A stretch of DNA of 64,000 nucleotides from Monodelphis domestica (GCF_027887165.1 NC_077227.1:539138389-539202388); one strand, 5' to 3'. Counted from the stretch's first letter, positions 46,029 to 57,812 are shown. Numbers and translations: made by a program. Notes: generated from the sequence alone by a model not told the origin.

Positions 46029-47329
46029 CTTGTTGATGCTTGTTGAAAAACTTTAATAGTCTGAGGATGGGGTATGATGGCTTACTAGAAGAGGAAGCTT
46101 TTGAATTCTCTAGGGACTTATATATGAATCATTTCTGTATCCATTAATTTTTAAATAAGTTACTCTTATGTTTCAAGTCTTGTTAACCTGAAAGCTTATA
46201 AAAGGAGTTGATGAATACTCTTCAGAAAATGCCAGGCACTGGCCTTTCAAGTTTTCACTTGGATAGGGGCAATGATTCAAGGAAAGAAAAGGTCCCCGAA
46301 GTGTTCCTGGGTTCTTTGTCAGAAGAGAGTCTCTAAAACAAGAGTGCTAGATACAGTCAATGCATGAACATATTGGAAAGAAGAATTAAAGTGATTTGTT
46401 CATTCAATGATTGAACTCATAAAGGAAGGGGGGGGGCTTGATAATCCTGCTACTAAAATTAAAAAGCAATTTGCTGCCCCTGAAGTTTTTTTGAGGCAAT
46501 GAGAGGATGTGATTCTTCCTTCTCAATTCAGTTGATATAATTATAGAATATGACCACGGATGAAGAGCTTATCATTCCTAGCAAGGTATTACTAACGGCA
46601 AAATGTTGGCACTCTTAGAAATCCCTTTATGAAGTGTGAACCCCATTGGTTTCATAGATCAGAATCAAAAATTGGAAATCCTTTGTAGGTCTTTGACTGG
46701 CTAAACCTTGGAAGGAATTTCAAGATGGAAGGCATTTATAGAGGAAAACCCTGTATCTGACCTAGAAACAAGCAGACTCACTTCCTCTAACTGGCCATAT
46801 CATTTTCCAGAAGAACTAGACCAGAAGAAACCCCTATAGCCAGCAAAAATTTATTTGAGTTTTTGTGGCAATGACAACTTTTCTGAATGGCATTTGTTAG
46901 CATCCTGCTTAGAGTACCATAATAATTCCTAAAAAGAAGTTATATTGGAGATTTCTGCAGTAAGATCAGAGGTTATGGACACACATTCTGGATAGATCCA
47001 GAGACTTGAGGAAGGAAGCAGCTTCAAAGAGTAAGTCAGAGAGAGCTGGTCCTGATTGAGGTCCAAGTTGTGAAGAGTTGACACAGTTGGATTTGATCTG
47101 GGATCCTAGCTGACCAACACACCCAGCAGAGACACTACACAGCTAAACATTGAGAATATTGCTTTTACATGTGTATATTTAACACATCTTGCATGCAATC
47201 ACAAATTTTTTACATAGTTTAATAAATGTTGTTGAATGGAATAACTGTTTTGAGGAAACTGCATTATTTGAAATAGCAGCAAATTTAAATGTTTGGTTCA
47301 CATCACTTTCATTAAAATGTGAGCAAGTG
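46029..47329. other. unassigned sequence
   Basis: About 1.3 kb with no repeat or gene recognised. An L2-like or SINE origin cannot be shown. Confidence 0.45.
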
Positions 47330-47330
47330 T

Positions 47331-48039
47331 GGGGCAGCGAGGTAGCACACAGGCTTGGAGATGGGAGGTCCTGGGTTCAGATCTGACCCCTGTGTGAATT
47401 TAATATAAATTGTACCCTTTTTTCTTTTTAGAAAGTTTTGAAAATCCATCAGTCTCAGCTCTATGCCTTTAATGGGGCACCCATGCTTATTATGGGAAGA
47501 TGCTATAGGTCTCCTGGCTCCCTGGCATCTGGGAAGATATTTGCCTCTTGTCCCAAGAGACTCCTGGTATCCCCAAAACCCTCCTCTGACCAGACTGAGA
47601 TCAAGTTTGTCCAACCTGGTAGACACAAAATGACTGACATCACTGGAGTTATGTCAGGGATAGTAGGACAAGGCAGGTTTCATGGACTGGGAACTTCCCT
47701 GGAGGGGCAACTGGCACAAAATCTTTGGCTAGGAAGCACCTCGCTGGCCTTTTGACTTTTCTAACAGAGTCATGAGGGGAGCAGCAACTCACATTAGCTA
47801 GGTGAGGTGATGTGACTATGAGTCTTTATCTCTCTCCAACTTCAACTCTTATTATGTAATAAACAATTATAAATTAATATACAATCTCCAGAGAATTTTA
47901 ATCTGAACACCTCAGATACTTCCTAACTGTGTGACCCTGGACAAGTCATTTAATTCCAATGGGCTAGCCCTTTCAGCTCTTCTGCCTCAGAACTGCTACT
48001 TAGTATTGATTCTAAGACAGAAGGTAAGGGTTTTTTTTT
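47331..48039 (+). repeat. WSINE1/SINE-1_MD-type CORE-SINE split by an LTR
   Basis: The left part (47331-47390, 'ggggcagcgaggtagc' to 'ggttcagatctgacc') and right part (47910-48039, 'cctcagatacttcctaac' to 'gacagaaggtaagggt') join into one SINE, then a long T/GTTT-rich tail. Confidence 0.9.
47391..47909 (+). mobile_element. solo LTR, retroviral-type fossil, inside a SINE
   Basis: 519 bp, starting TGTGTGAA and ending TGAACA, with AATAAA near 47859. Flanks cccc (47387-47390) and cctc (47910-47913) are a 4-bp duplication with one change, typical of gammaretrovirus-like elements. Because it lies in a WSINE1-type SINE it is younger than that SINE. Only the LTR remains. Confidence 0.8.
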
Positions 48040-49941
48040 GTTTGTTTGTTTATTTGTTTGTTTTGCTTTATTTTTTTATTTTTTTTTATTTTAAGGAGAA
48101 GAGGTACTCCAGAGGGGTAGAAGACATCATTGGGTATGTATGTGAGAAAAAAATTACATGCAAAAATAGTAAACTGTGAGACAATATAAATATTAAAACT
48201 TTCTCTGTTTGATGTTCCATTAAGTGGAAATACAATAGCCACTATTGTTATACAAAGATTTTAAAATATCTAATGAATTTTTATCTTTGAAAAACTACTC
48301 CAAAGAATATTTTTCTTAAAGTTTTTCAGGCAGAAGTACAGAAAGAAAAAAAAAAGATAAACTGGTGGTTACACCCCCCACCCCACCTGAATAGCTATTA
48401 TACTGGTTCTGCTGATGAAAACCTGTTGGGCGATTACTGCAATCTCAGCAGTTTTGTTACTAAAATTCTATTCAGGGGTCACCCTTCCCCCAGAAGCAAC
48501 AAAATTGCTCACTCCAGGTTTGTTATCCTTGAAGCTATTTAGGCAGGGAAGTGGGAGGAGATCCTTGTACAGTATATGTGGCTAAAGGCCAATGTCTCTG
48601 GATGTACCATCACTGTTCCTATTCAAGTCTGTGGGAGTTAAATATGTGTATTTGAGAACAGGACTTGGACTTAAGTCAGGAATCCTGACAAGGAGCCTGT
48701 TGTGTTGGCTATCAGTAAAAAACAGGCATGGGATCAAGCAGACATTTAACATGACAGTCTTTTATTGCTGCAAAATTACAGTGGGACATTACTGTAAATC
48801 ATTCTAGCGCACAAACTACAGGAATTTAAAAGGACAAAAACAATCCCCAAAAGTCTAACAATGGGTTAGAGTTCAGACCAGAATATATAATACTATTTTC
48901 CTGTTGGTTAACTATTTTGTAAATCAATAAGGTTTGCAAGTCCCTTTGTAGGGTCATCTCTGTATAAAGTGAGTTGATGTAGAAATACCAGGTGATTTCA
49001 CTTTTAAGTAACCAGGAAAGAATTTTTTAATCTTTTACCTAATGGCTCTGGTGGGTACCTCTGATAAGGAAGCACAATAAAAAAAAAAATCACCACCACT
49101 TGGCTCCAGGAAGGATACTATTAATGATTTTCCTTTTTTTTTTTCTCCAAAATCATCCTAGGAACCATACTTCTGACTGTGCTCAATAAGGCAATGCCTT
49201 ATTGATCCATCTGAACTCTGGCCCCAGTTACTGTGGTAGGAATTTATCTTGAACTAGCTACATAATTCCTAGTAAAGACTACCTCTTCTGCTAAAAATGA
49301 GCATGGGCAGAATTTGGGGGTTTTTTTGTATTGAATGTCTTCAATTAAACATGACAACAAACAATCAAGATTCAAGTGTTAAGATGCTGCACCATTGGTA
49401 ATTCACCAGCATTATTACTCTTCTTATTGAATATATAGTAATATATTGAGTGATAGAGATCAGGAAAGTTTTCACTTTTTGTTTTTGTACAGTCCTCTCT
49501 AAAATTTCTTCAGAAACCTATACTATCATTTTCGTCTCATTATTTTCTTTAAAATTGTAAAACATGATTGATGACAGATTGGATAAAGTTACTGTCCATG
49601 AGTTCCTTAATTTTAGCAAAGGTTAATGTAGACCCACCATCAGAAAAAAGTAGCTAGGTAGAGGCCTATGGTTGAACTAGATTCATTTGTTAATTTTAAG
49701 TCATTTTGAGGAGTATATAACAATCAGTGAATTAGGATAGCAACAATATCAACAGAAGGTAATGGTTTAAAAAACAATGAGCATATTTTCTTGACTTCTC
49801 ATTCACACATATTTTACTCTATCTTGTATTAGTTATTTGTATACTTCTATCTCCGGTTAGATTATAAGCTCTTTCAAAATAAGTTCAGTACCTTCTTTAT
49901 TTATTTATAGCATTTCAGTACCTAGTATAGTGCTTTACATA
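48040..49941. other. unassigned sequence
   Basis: About 1.9 kb without a recognised repeat. The minus strand of 48640-49400 has 3'-UTR-like features, listed separately. Confidence 0.45.
48640..49400 (-). other. possible 3'-UTR-like stretch with polyA signal
   Basis: On the minus strand, an AATAAA (48761-48766 on plus) follows about 600 bases of AT-rich sequence with U-rich runs, then a GT-rich stretch. This is the arrangement of a transcript 3' end. No coding exon is seen upstream. It could equally be a decayed LTR or chance. Confidence 0.15.
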
Positions 49942-49956
49942 TATATGTATCTTATT
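49942..49956. repeat. L1 target-site duplication, left copy
   Basis: tatatgtatcttatt is repeated at 57128-57142. The left copy is followed by the T-run that is the L1 polyA tail on the minus strand. Confidence 0.85.
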
Positions 49957-50299
49957 TTTTTTTATTTGGTCATTTTCAAACATTATTCACTGGAGACAAA
50001 GATCATTTTCTTTTCCTCCCCTCCTCCCTCCACCACTCCCATAGCCGACACTCCATTCCACTAGGTATCACATGTGTCCTTGATCTGAACCCATTTCCAT
50101 GTTGTTGGTATTTGCATTAGAGTGTTCATTTAGAGTCTCTCCTCAATCATATCCCCTCAACCCCTGTCAAGCAGTTTCCTTTTCTCAGTGTTTTTATTCC
50201 CACAGTTTGTCCTCTGCTTGTGGATAGTGTTTTTTCTCCTAGATCCCTGCAGGTTGTTCAGGGACATTGCATTGCCACTAATGGAGAAGTTCATTACGT

Positions 50300-53200
50300 T
50301 CAATTGTACCACAGTGTATCAGTCTCTGTGTACAATGCTTTCCTGGTTCTGCTCCTTTCACTCTGCATCACTTCCTGGAGGTTGTTCCAGTCTCCACAGA
50401 ATTCCTTTACTTTATTATTCCTTTTAGCACAATAGTATTCCATCACCAACATATACCTGAATTTGCTCGGCCATTCCCCAACTGAAGGGCATCCCCTCAT
50501 TTTCCAATTTTTTGCCACAACAAAGAGCGCAGCTATGAATATTCTTGTACAAGTCTTTTTCCTTATTATCTCTTTGGGGTACAAACCCAGCAGTGCTATG
50601 GCTGGATCAAAGGGCAGTCTTTTATCGCCCTTTGGGCATAGTTCCAAATTGCCCTCCAGAATGGTTGGATCAATTCACAACTCCACCAGCAATGAATTAA
50701 TGTCCCTACTTTGCCACATCCCCTCCAGCATTCATTACTTTCCTTTGCTGTTATGTTAGCCAATCTGCTAGGTGTGAGTTGTTTTGATTTGCATATCTCT
50801 GATTATAAGAGATTTAGAACACTTTTTCATGTGCTTATTAATAGTTTTGATTTCTTTATCTGAAAACTGCCTATTCATGTCCCCAGCCCATTTATCAATT
50901 GGAGAATGTCTTGATTTTTTTGTACAATTGATTTAGCTCTTTGTAAATTTGAGTAATTAAACCTTTGTCAGAGGTTTTTGTTATGAAGATTGTTTCCCAA
51001 TTTGTTGCTTCCCTTCTGATTTTAGTTACATTGGTTTTGTTTGTACAAAACCTTTTTAATTTGATGTAGTCAAAATTATTTATTTTACATTTTGTGACTC
51101 TTTCTAAGTCTTGCTTGGTTTTAAAATCTTTCCCTTCCCAAAGGTCTGACGTATACTATTCTGTGTTCACTTAATTTACTTATAATTTCCTTCTTTATGT
51201 TCAAGTCATTCACCAATTCTGAGTTTATCTTGATGTAGGGTGTGAAGTGTTGATCCAAACCTAATCTCTCCCACACTGTCTTCCAATTTTCTCAGCAGTT
51301 TTTATCAAATAGTGGATTTTTGTCCCAAAAGCTAGGGTCTTTGGGTTTGTCATATACTGTCTTGCTGAGGTCATTTACCCCAAGTCTATTCCACTGATCC
51401 TCCTTTCTGTCTCTTAGCCAGTACCAAATTGTTTTGATGACCACTGCTTTATAGAATAGTTTGAGATCTGGGACTGCAAGTCCTCCTTCCTTTGCATTTT
51501 TTTTCATGATTTCCCTGGATATCCTTGATCTTTTATTCTTCCAAATGAACATAGTTATGTTTTTTTCTAATTCAGTAAAGAAGTTTTTTGGTAGTTCAAT
51601 GGGTATGGCGCTAAATAAGTAAATTAATTTGGGTAGGATTGTCATTTTTATTATTTTAGCTCATCCCACCCATGAGCAATCAATGTTTTTTGAATTGTTT
51701 AGAACTAGTTTTAACTGTGTGGAGAGTGTTTTGTAGTTGTGTTCATATAGTTCCTGTGTTTGCTTCAGCAGATAGATTCCTAAGTATTTTATATTGTCTA
51801 GGGTAATTTTAAATGGAATTTCTCTTTCTAATTCTTGTTGCTGAGATTTGTTGGAGATATATAGAAATGCTGATGACTTATGTGAGTTTATTTCATATCC
51901 TGCAACTTTGCTAAAGTTGTTGATTATTTCCACTAGCTTTTTAGTTGATTCATTAGGATTCTTTAAGTAGACCATTATATCATCCACAAAGAGTGATAGC
52001 TTGGTCTCCTCATTGCCAATTTTAATACTTTCAATTTCTTTCTTCTCTAATTGCTGCTGCTAGTGTTTCTAGCACAATGTTAAATAATAGAGGTGATAAT
52101 GGGCATCCTTGTTTCACTCCTGATCTTATTGGGAAGGCTTCTAGTTTATCCCCATTGCAGATGATGTTTGCTGATGGGTTTAGATATATACTGTTTATTA
52201 TTTTTAGGAAAGGCCCTTCTATTCCTATACTTTCTAGTGTTTTCAATAGGAATGGGTGTTGTATTTTATCAAAGGCTTTTTCTGCATCTATTGAGATAAT
52301 CATGTGATTTTTGTCGATTTGCTTGTTAATATGGTCAATTATGTGGATGGTTTTCCTAATATTGAACCATCCTTGCATTCCTGGTATGAATCCTGCCTGG
52401 TCATAGTGGATAACCCTTGTGATGACTTGCTGGAGTGTTTTTGCTAGTATCCTATTTAAGATTTTTGTGTCTATATTCATTAGGGAGATTGGTCTATAGT
52501 TTTCTTTCTCTGTTTTTGACCTGCCTGGCTTTGGGATCAGTACCATGTTTGTGTCGTAAAATGAATTTGGTAGAACTCCTTCTTGGATTATTCTGTCAAA
52601 TAGTTTGCATAATATTGGGATTAGTTGTTTTTTGAATGTTTGATAGAATTCACTTGTGAACCCATCTGGACCTGGGGATTTTTTCTTAGGGAGTTCTTTG
52701 ATGGCTTGTTCAATTTCTTTTTCTGATATGGGGTTGTTTAGGTAATTTATTTCTTCCTCTTTTAGTCTAGGCAATTTATATTTTTATAAGTATTCATCCA
52801 TATCACCTAAATTGCCATATTTATTGCCATATAATTGGGGATAGTAATTTTTAATGACTACCTTAATTTCTTCTTCATTAGAGGTGAGGTCTCCCTTTTC
52901 ATCTTGGATACTGTCAATTTGGTTTATTTCTTTCCTTTTTTTAGACTGACTAATACTTTGTCTATTTTATTTGTTTTTTCAAAGTACCAGCTTCTAGTTT
53001 TATTTATTAAATTAATAGTTCTTTGACTTTCAATGTTATTAATTTCTCCTTTGAGTTTTAGGATCTCTAATTTAGTCTTTATCTAAGGATTTTTAATTTG
53101 TTCGCTTTCTAATTTTTAAATTTGCATGCCCAATTCATTGACCTCTGCCCTTCTTAATTTGTTAATATATGAACTCAAGGATATAAATTTCCCCCTGAGT

Positions 53201-54005
53201 ACTGCTTTGGCTGCATCCCATAGGTTTTGAAAGGATGTCTCATCATTATCATTTTCTTCAAAGAAGTTATTAATTGTTTCTACAATTTGTTCTTTAACTA
53301 ACCGGTTTTGGAGAATCATATTGTTTAATTTCCAATTAATTTTTTATTTACCTCTCCATGTTCCCTTACTAATTATTATTTTCATTGCATTGTGATCTGA
53401 GAAAGTTGCATTTATTATTTCTGATCTTTTGCACTTGTTTGCAATGTTTTTATGCCCTAATACATGGTCAATTTTTGTGAATGTACCATGTGCTGCTGAA
53501 AAGAAGGTATATTCCTTTTTGTCCCTATTTATTTTTCTCCACATGTCTACTAACTCTAATTTTTCTAAGATTTCATTCACTTCTCTTACCTCTTTCTCAT
53601 TTTTTGGTTTGATTTATCTAGTTCAGATAGAAGAAGGTTCAGGTCTCCAACTAGTATAGTTTTTCTATCTATTTCATCCTTGAGCTCCTCTAGTTTCTCC
53701 TTTAGAAATTTGGATACTATGCCATTTGATGCATCTCTATTAACTAGATTTCTTTTTACTTTGGCTTTGTCAGATATCATGATTATAACTCCTGCCTTCT
53801 TTTTATCAGTTGATGCCCAATAGATTTGGCTCCACCCTCTTACTTTCACCCTATACGAATCTACCTTCCTCATGTGTGTTTCTTGTAGACAACATATGGT
53901 AGGGTTTTGGATTCTAATCCACTCTGCTATTCCCTTGCATTTTATGGGTGATTTCATTCCATTCACATTCAGAGTTATGATTACTAGCTGTGTATTTCCC
54001 AGCAT
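50300..54005 (-). pseudogene. L1 ORF2 (endonuclease and reverse transcriptase), broken
   Basis: ORF2p nicks target DNA and reverse-transcribes L1 RNA. The likely start is the ATG at 54003-54005 (M-L-G-N-T-Q). About 1,235 codons, close to the usual L1 length. Endonuclease motifs visible: L-N-V-N-G, C-L-Q-E-T-H, G-D-L-N (usual G-D-F-N) and S-D-H-N-A. The reverse transcriptase spans about 52774-51661 with [24 protein letters not shown] and F-V-D-D at 51979-51990, where F-A-D-D is usual. The C-terminal part (50647-50300) is open. Frameshifts occur near 53583 and 52032 (one base lost in an A-run), with more breaks between 53340 and 52775, near 51650 and between 51292 and 50647. Confidence 0.92.
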
Positions 54006-54469
54006 TTTGATTTCTACTCCTGGTCCTGCCTTTTCTTCTTTCACTATTTCCTTCTACACCAATGTTTGTTTTTAATCAGTCCCCCTAGTTCCTGCCCTTA
54101 TTTTACGTCCCTTTCTACCCCCTTCCTTCTTATTCCCCCCCTTATTTTCCCTGTAGTCTTTCTAAAATTACCCCCCCACCCTCTCCCTCCCTCATACTGC
54201 TTCCCTCCCCACCAGTTCGTTTGTTACCTTTCTACTCCCCTATAGGGCTCAAATCTATTCTCTGCCCCAATGGATTGAATTGTTCTTCCCTCTTTCGGTC
54301 AATTTCAAAGCATGTAAGAGCTGGTATTTCCTATCTCCGACCTCTTTACCCTTCCAGTCTATTGATGTTCACTCCCCTCCCACCACGAGCTTCTTTGTGA
54401 CATATCAATTTACCCCCATTTGTTTCTTTTCCCATTTCTTTTAATATTAACCTATTTTTAGCTCTAGTT

Positions 54470-54512
54470 ATATATATATATATATGCATACACACATGTA
54501 TGTATTTATGCA

Positions 54513-54563
<51 letters not shown>
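54470..54563. repeat. (TA)n microsatellite in the L1 inter-ORF spacer
   Basis: TA runs at 54470-54486 and about 54519-54562, separated by CA/TG-alternating sequence. Confidence 0.95.
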
Positions 54564-54567
<4 letters not shown>

Positions 54568-54774
54568 ATTTATGTCTTGTCCTTTTGTCCTATACAGTTT
54601 GTCACTGTTCCCTCTAAGTGTACTATTTTTAGCTGCCCAGGAAATAGCAACAGTTTTTAAGAGTTACCAATGACCTCTTTTCTTATAGGGATACATATCA
54701 TTTTAACTTATTGAGTCTCTTAAAAATTTTTTTTTGTTGTTTTGTTTTGTTTTTCTTTTTTCCCTCCTTTTAAA

Positions 54775-56700
54775 TTACCATTTGATGATTCTCTTGAGTT
54801 CTTGGACATCAAATTTTCTGTTCAGGTCTGGTCTTTTCATTATGAATTCTTGGAATTCTATTTTGTTGAATGACCATACTTTCCCCTGTAAGAATATAGT
54901 CAGTTTTGCTGGGTAGTTGATTCTTGGTTGTAGATTGTGAATCTTAAAACTGCTCAGACTGTACCTTAGAAGATTTGGTTAAGATATTTCCCATTTTAAA
55001 CAATGAAGGTACTTGGTCAGGAATGTATTGGGAACTTTAATATTACTCCACCCTACTCATTACAGTGCCTTAGGGGAAGATAAAATTGTAAACTCCTTGC
55101 TGAACAATGAAAAGTCCCCAACTCATACTTATAGTAAAGCTAGAACCTTAAGCTTGGTCTATTTTTAGATCTAATACAAAAGGGTGCTAAGTACCTATAA
55201 AGATTAAATTAATCACTAAAGGTCAAACAACTTACAAAAGGCAAGCTTAACAAAAGAGGTATGAAGTTTTAGTCTAATCAGAGAAGGTGATAACAAAAGA
55301 AGATGTGAACTAAGAATGATCAGTCCTGGGGAAAACATCTACTGTGATGGGTAGATGTGAAAATTTAGGGGAGGTGAGACAAGAGAAAATTTTCTTTAAA
55401 AGGAAGGAGCTCGAGGTGGAGTGTTTTTAGTTGGAATTTTGGAGTTAGTTAGTTTGGAGCTAGGTCTCTGAAACTCAGTTCAGGAGTTCAGGATTTCAGT
55501 GAAGGACTGGAGTTTTTCTTGGGACAAATCTTGTGGTGAGTGATTAAAGACTGACTAATCTCTCTTAAGGCTCAGGCCTAGGCCATTTGCTTAGGCCCTT
55601 CATACTATATTTCTCTTATTCTCTCTCTCTCCCTTTCCTTAATTCCTTCATTTGTATTAATTAAAATCTCCATAAAACCCTGCTGACTTGGGTATTTTCA
55701 TATTTGGGATTTTTTTCCCATGGCGACCACCTATTTTTGATTAAAATCAAAACACTAAAATTATCTTTACAGTTTTGGCAATTTACAGTCTTAAAACCCA
55801 CATTTTTCACGGTCATAAGACAAATTCCCTTGCTTTCTGGAATATCACATTCCATGCCTTTCAGTCCTTCAGTGTGGATGCAGCCAGATCCTGCATTATC
55901 CTCACTGTGGTTCCGTGGTATCTGAATGACTTCTTCTTGGCAGCTTTTAATATCTTTTCTTTGATCTGATAGTTCTTGAATTTGGCTATAACATTCCCAG
56001 GTGTTGTCAGTTGGGGATTAAGTACAGGAGGTGATCTGTGGATTATTTCAATCTCTACTTTTTCCTCTTGTTCTAAGATATCAGGGAAGTTTTCTTGAAT
56101 AATTTCCTGTAGTGTGATGTCCAGGCTTTTTCTTTTGTCATGGTCTTCTGGTAGACTAATGATTCTTAAATTGTCTCTCCTTGAACGATTTTCTAAATCC
56201 TCTGTTTTGTGAATGAGATGCTTCATATTTTCCTCAATTTTTTCATTCTTTTGGTTTTGTTTTATAGTGTCCTGCTGCCTTGTGAGGTCACTTAATTCCA
56301 GTTGTTTTATTCTGGTTCTTAAAGACTGGATTTCATTCCTGGATTTTTGGTCATCCTTTTCCTTCTGGTCTGATTTTCTTTGGAGGTCATCTTTCATCCT
56401 GTTTACCTCGTTTTTCATCTCCTTTTTCTCATCTTTCATCTTCTTTACCTCATCTTTCATCCCCTTTGCCTCATTTTCCACCTGGTTGATTTTGGCTTTC
56501 AAGACACTATTTTCTGTTTCTAGATGACTTATCTTAGTTTTTAAGTTCTTTTCCCAATTGTCTTCAGCCTCTCTTAATTGTGTTTTGAATTGCATTTTGA
56601 GTTCTTCCAAAGCCTGTATCCAATTTGCTGGGATTTCTTATTTTTCCTTTGCTGATCCCTCCCCCTCTGTTTTGTTTGCTCTTTGCTTGTTACCTGTACA
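54775..56700 (-). pseudogene. L1 ORF1 (RNA-binding coiled-coil protein), broken
   Basis: ORF1p coats L1 RNA. The longest open piece (56610-55861, 249 codons) has a K/E-rich heptad coiled coil in its first half (E-N-S-V-L-K-A, then K-K-M-K-D repeats), then an RRM-like part (N-L-R-I-I, I-I-H-R-S-P-P) and the start of the C-terminal domain (N-V-I-A-K-F, V-R-I-M-Q-D-L). It begins at TTG; the same frame continues upstream through a single TAA. A TGA in place of an Arg codon ends it just before K-A-W-N. The C-terminal piece (about 54930-54775, with I-N-Y-P-A-K-L-T-I-F-L-Q and K-V-W-S-F-N) lies beyond the LTR insertion and ends at TAA. Confidence 0.92.
54936..55822 (+). mobile_element. LTR fossil inserted in L1 ORF1
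   Basis: Starts TGTGAATC (54936). The LTR-like sequence, related to 34347-35174, ends TTTACA near 55771. A further 51 bp to about 55822 are not L1 either. Shared parts: short degenerate AAGG-rich repeats in U3, a CT-rich tract (55617-55640), 'ttaattaaaatctcc'-type polyA region and 'tggcgaccacctat'. No clear duplication. Younger than the L1. Gammaretrovirus-like by comparison with its relative. Confidence 0.75.
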
Positions 56701-56799
56701 GAAGTTGTCTGTTGTAATTTTTTACTTCTTTTTCTATTGTTTTCTCATATTTACCCCTTCTTTGATTCCTGTATCTGTCTGTGCTCTTGCTCCTCTCAT

Positions 56800-57127
56800 T
56801 TTTTTATTGTTTTGGGGCTATCAGTCTCCCCTCTTGGAGCTTTGTCAGATCTCTCAGTACAGTCTCTGGGGGAGGAATGTTGGCTTCCCTATCCTCTGGA
56901 GGCTTTTGATCGGATTAAGTTCAGCTAGGTTGGCCTGTATGTGCTCTGAGGCCAAAAACTCCTGGAAGGCTTTTGAATTGAGTCCAGAAGGAGGGTTCCC
57001 CAGCTCTGTCCTGTTGTTAAGTTTGAATTTCAGTCCCCTAGGAGCATTCAGTCCGTGTTTGGTAAGGAAGGGTTTTCAGAGGTCTGAACTTTTGCTGTTT
57101 CTAAGCTGCCATCTTGACTCCGCCCCC
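56800..57127 (-). promoter_or_regulatory. L1 5' UTR with YY1-like site
   Basis: The minus strand starts GGGGGCGGAGTCAAGATGGC. AAGATGGC (plus coordinates 57108-57115) is a YY1 core 13 bases from the 5' end, the same place as the YY1 site of human L1. The UTR would carry the internal Pol II promoter. No tandem monomers are visible. Confidence 0.7.
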
Positions 57128-57142
57128 TATATGTATCTTATT
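57128..57142. repeat. L1 target-site duplication, right copy
   Basis: tatatgtatcttatt, matching 49942-49956. It directly follows the complete L1 5' end. Confidence 0.85.
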
Positions 57143-57224
57143 GAATTAATTTTATTGAATTAAATCAAGAACTCTGGAGTAGTCATACAAAATCAATATT
57201 CTTTATCACTTTAAAACATTTAAA

Positions 57225-57652
57225 TAAGTTTTTATTGATGCATTTTTATATCATTATATTGCCATCCAGCATCCCTCTCTCTAAAAGTCATTCCATATGA
57301 GTAGCATTTTTTAAGACAAAAATCAAAAAAGGAAGAATCAGCATAACTCATCAGTATATTTAAAAAGTTTAGAAATATATACAATATGTCACTTCTGCAA
57401 AGGGGCAAAGTGGAAATGTCTTCTCATATCTCTTCTTTTGAGCTATACTTGTTCTTTGTCATTTCACATTAATTTTTTTTATCTATGATTGTTCTTTCTT
57501 TTAATAGTATTGTTCTAGTCAACATAAATATTGTTTTCCTGATTCTGTTTATTTCATTCTGCAAAAGTTCATGTAGATCTTTCCATGCTTCTCTATATTC
57601 ATCACATTCATAATTTTTTATGGCATAGTAATATTCCTATATCACAATTTTT
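57225..57652 (-). repeat. old L1 3' fragment
   Basis: Antisense 'ttcattctgcaaaagttcat', 'gatctttccatgcttctcta', 'tatggcatagtaatattcc'. Older subfamily, no open frame. Confidence 0.65.
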
Positions 57653-57654
57653 TC

Positions 57655-57812
57655 ACAACCCTGTGAGAAAGGCAAAACAAATATTATTATGCTTATTTTA
57701 CAAATGAAGAAACTGAGGCTCTGGAAGTTAATGGCTTGCCTAAGACCACATAGCTAATAAATATCTGAATAAGAATGTAAATCCTATAACCAGTGTTTTT
57801 TCATACCTTGCT
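57655..57812 (-). repeat. MIR-like SINE
   Basis: 'gcttattttacaaatgaaga', 'aactgaggctctggaagtta', 'gcctaagaccacatagctaa'. Confidence 0.65.

Larger units (their letters stand above)
49957..57127 (-). repeat. near full-length marsupial L1, minus strand, inactive
   Basis: About 7.17 kb including a roughly 0.9-kb LTR insertion, so the L1 is about 6.3 kb. Order on minus: 5' UTR (57127 to about 56800), ORF1 (to 54775), C/T-rich inter-ORF spacer with a TA microsatellite, ORF2 (54005-50300), 3' UTR with a purine-rich tract (about 49995-50045), polyA. It is flanked by a 13-15-bp duplication. ORF1 has at least two nonsense changes and ORF2 about seven breaks, so it cannot retrotranspose. Confidence 0.95.

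Noticed and set aside
56213-56527. 104-codon plus-strand Phe/Ser-rich open frame
   Set aside because: Antisense of the ORF1 coiled coil (Lys/Glu-rich), so it is a shadow frame.
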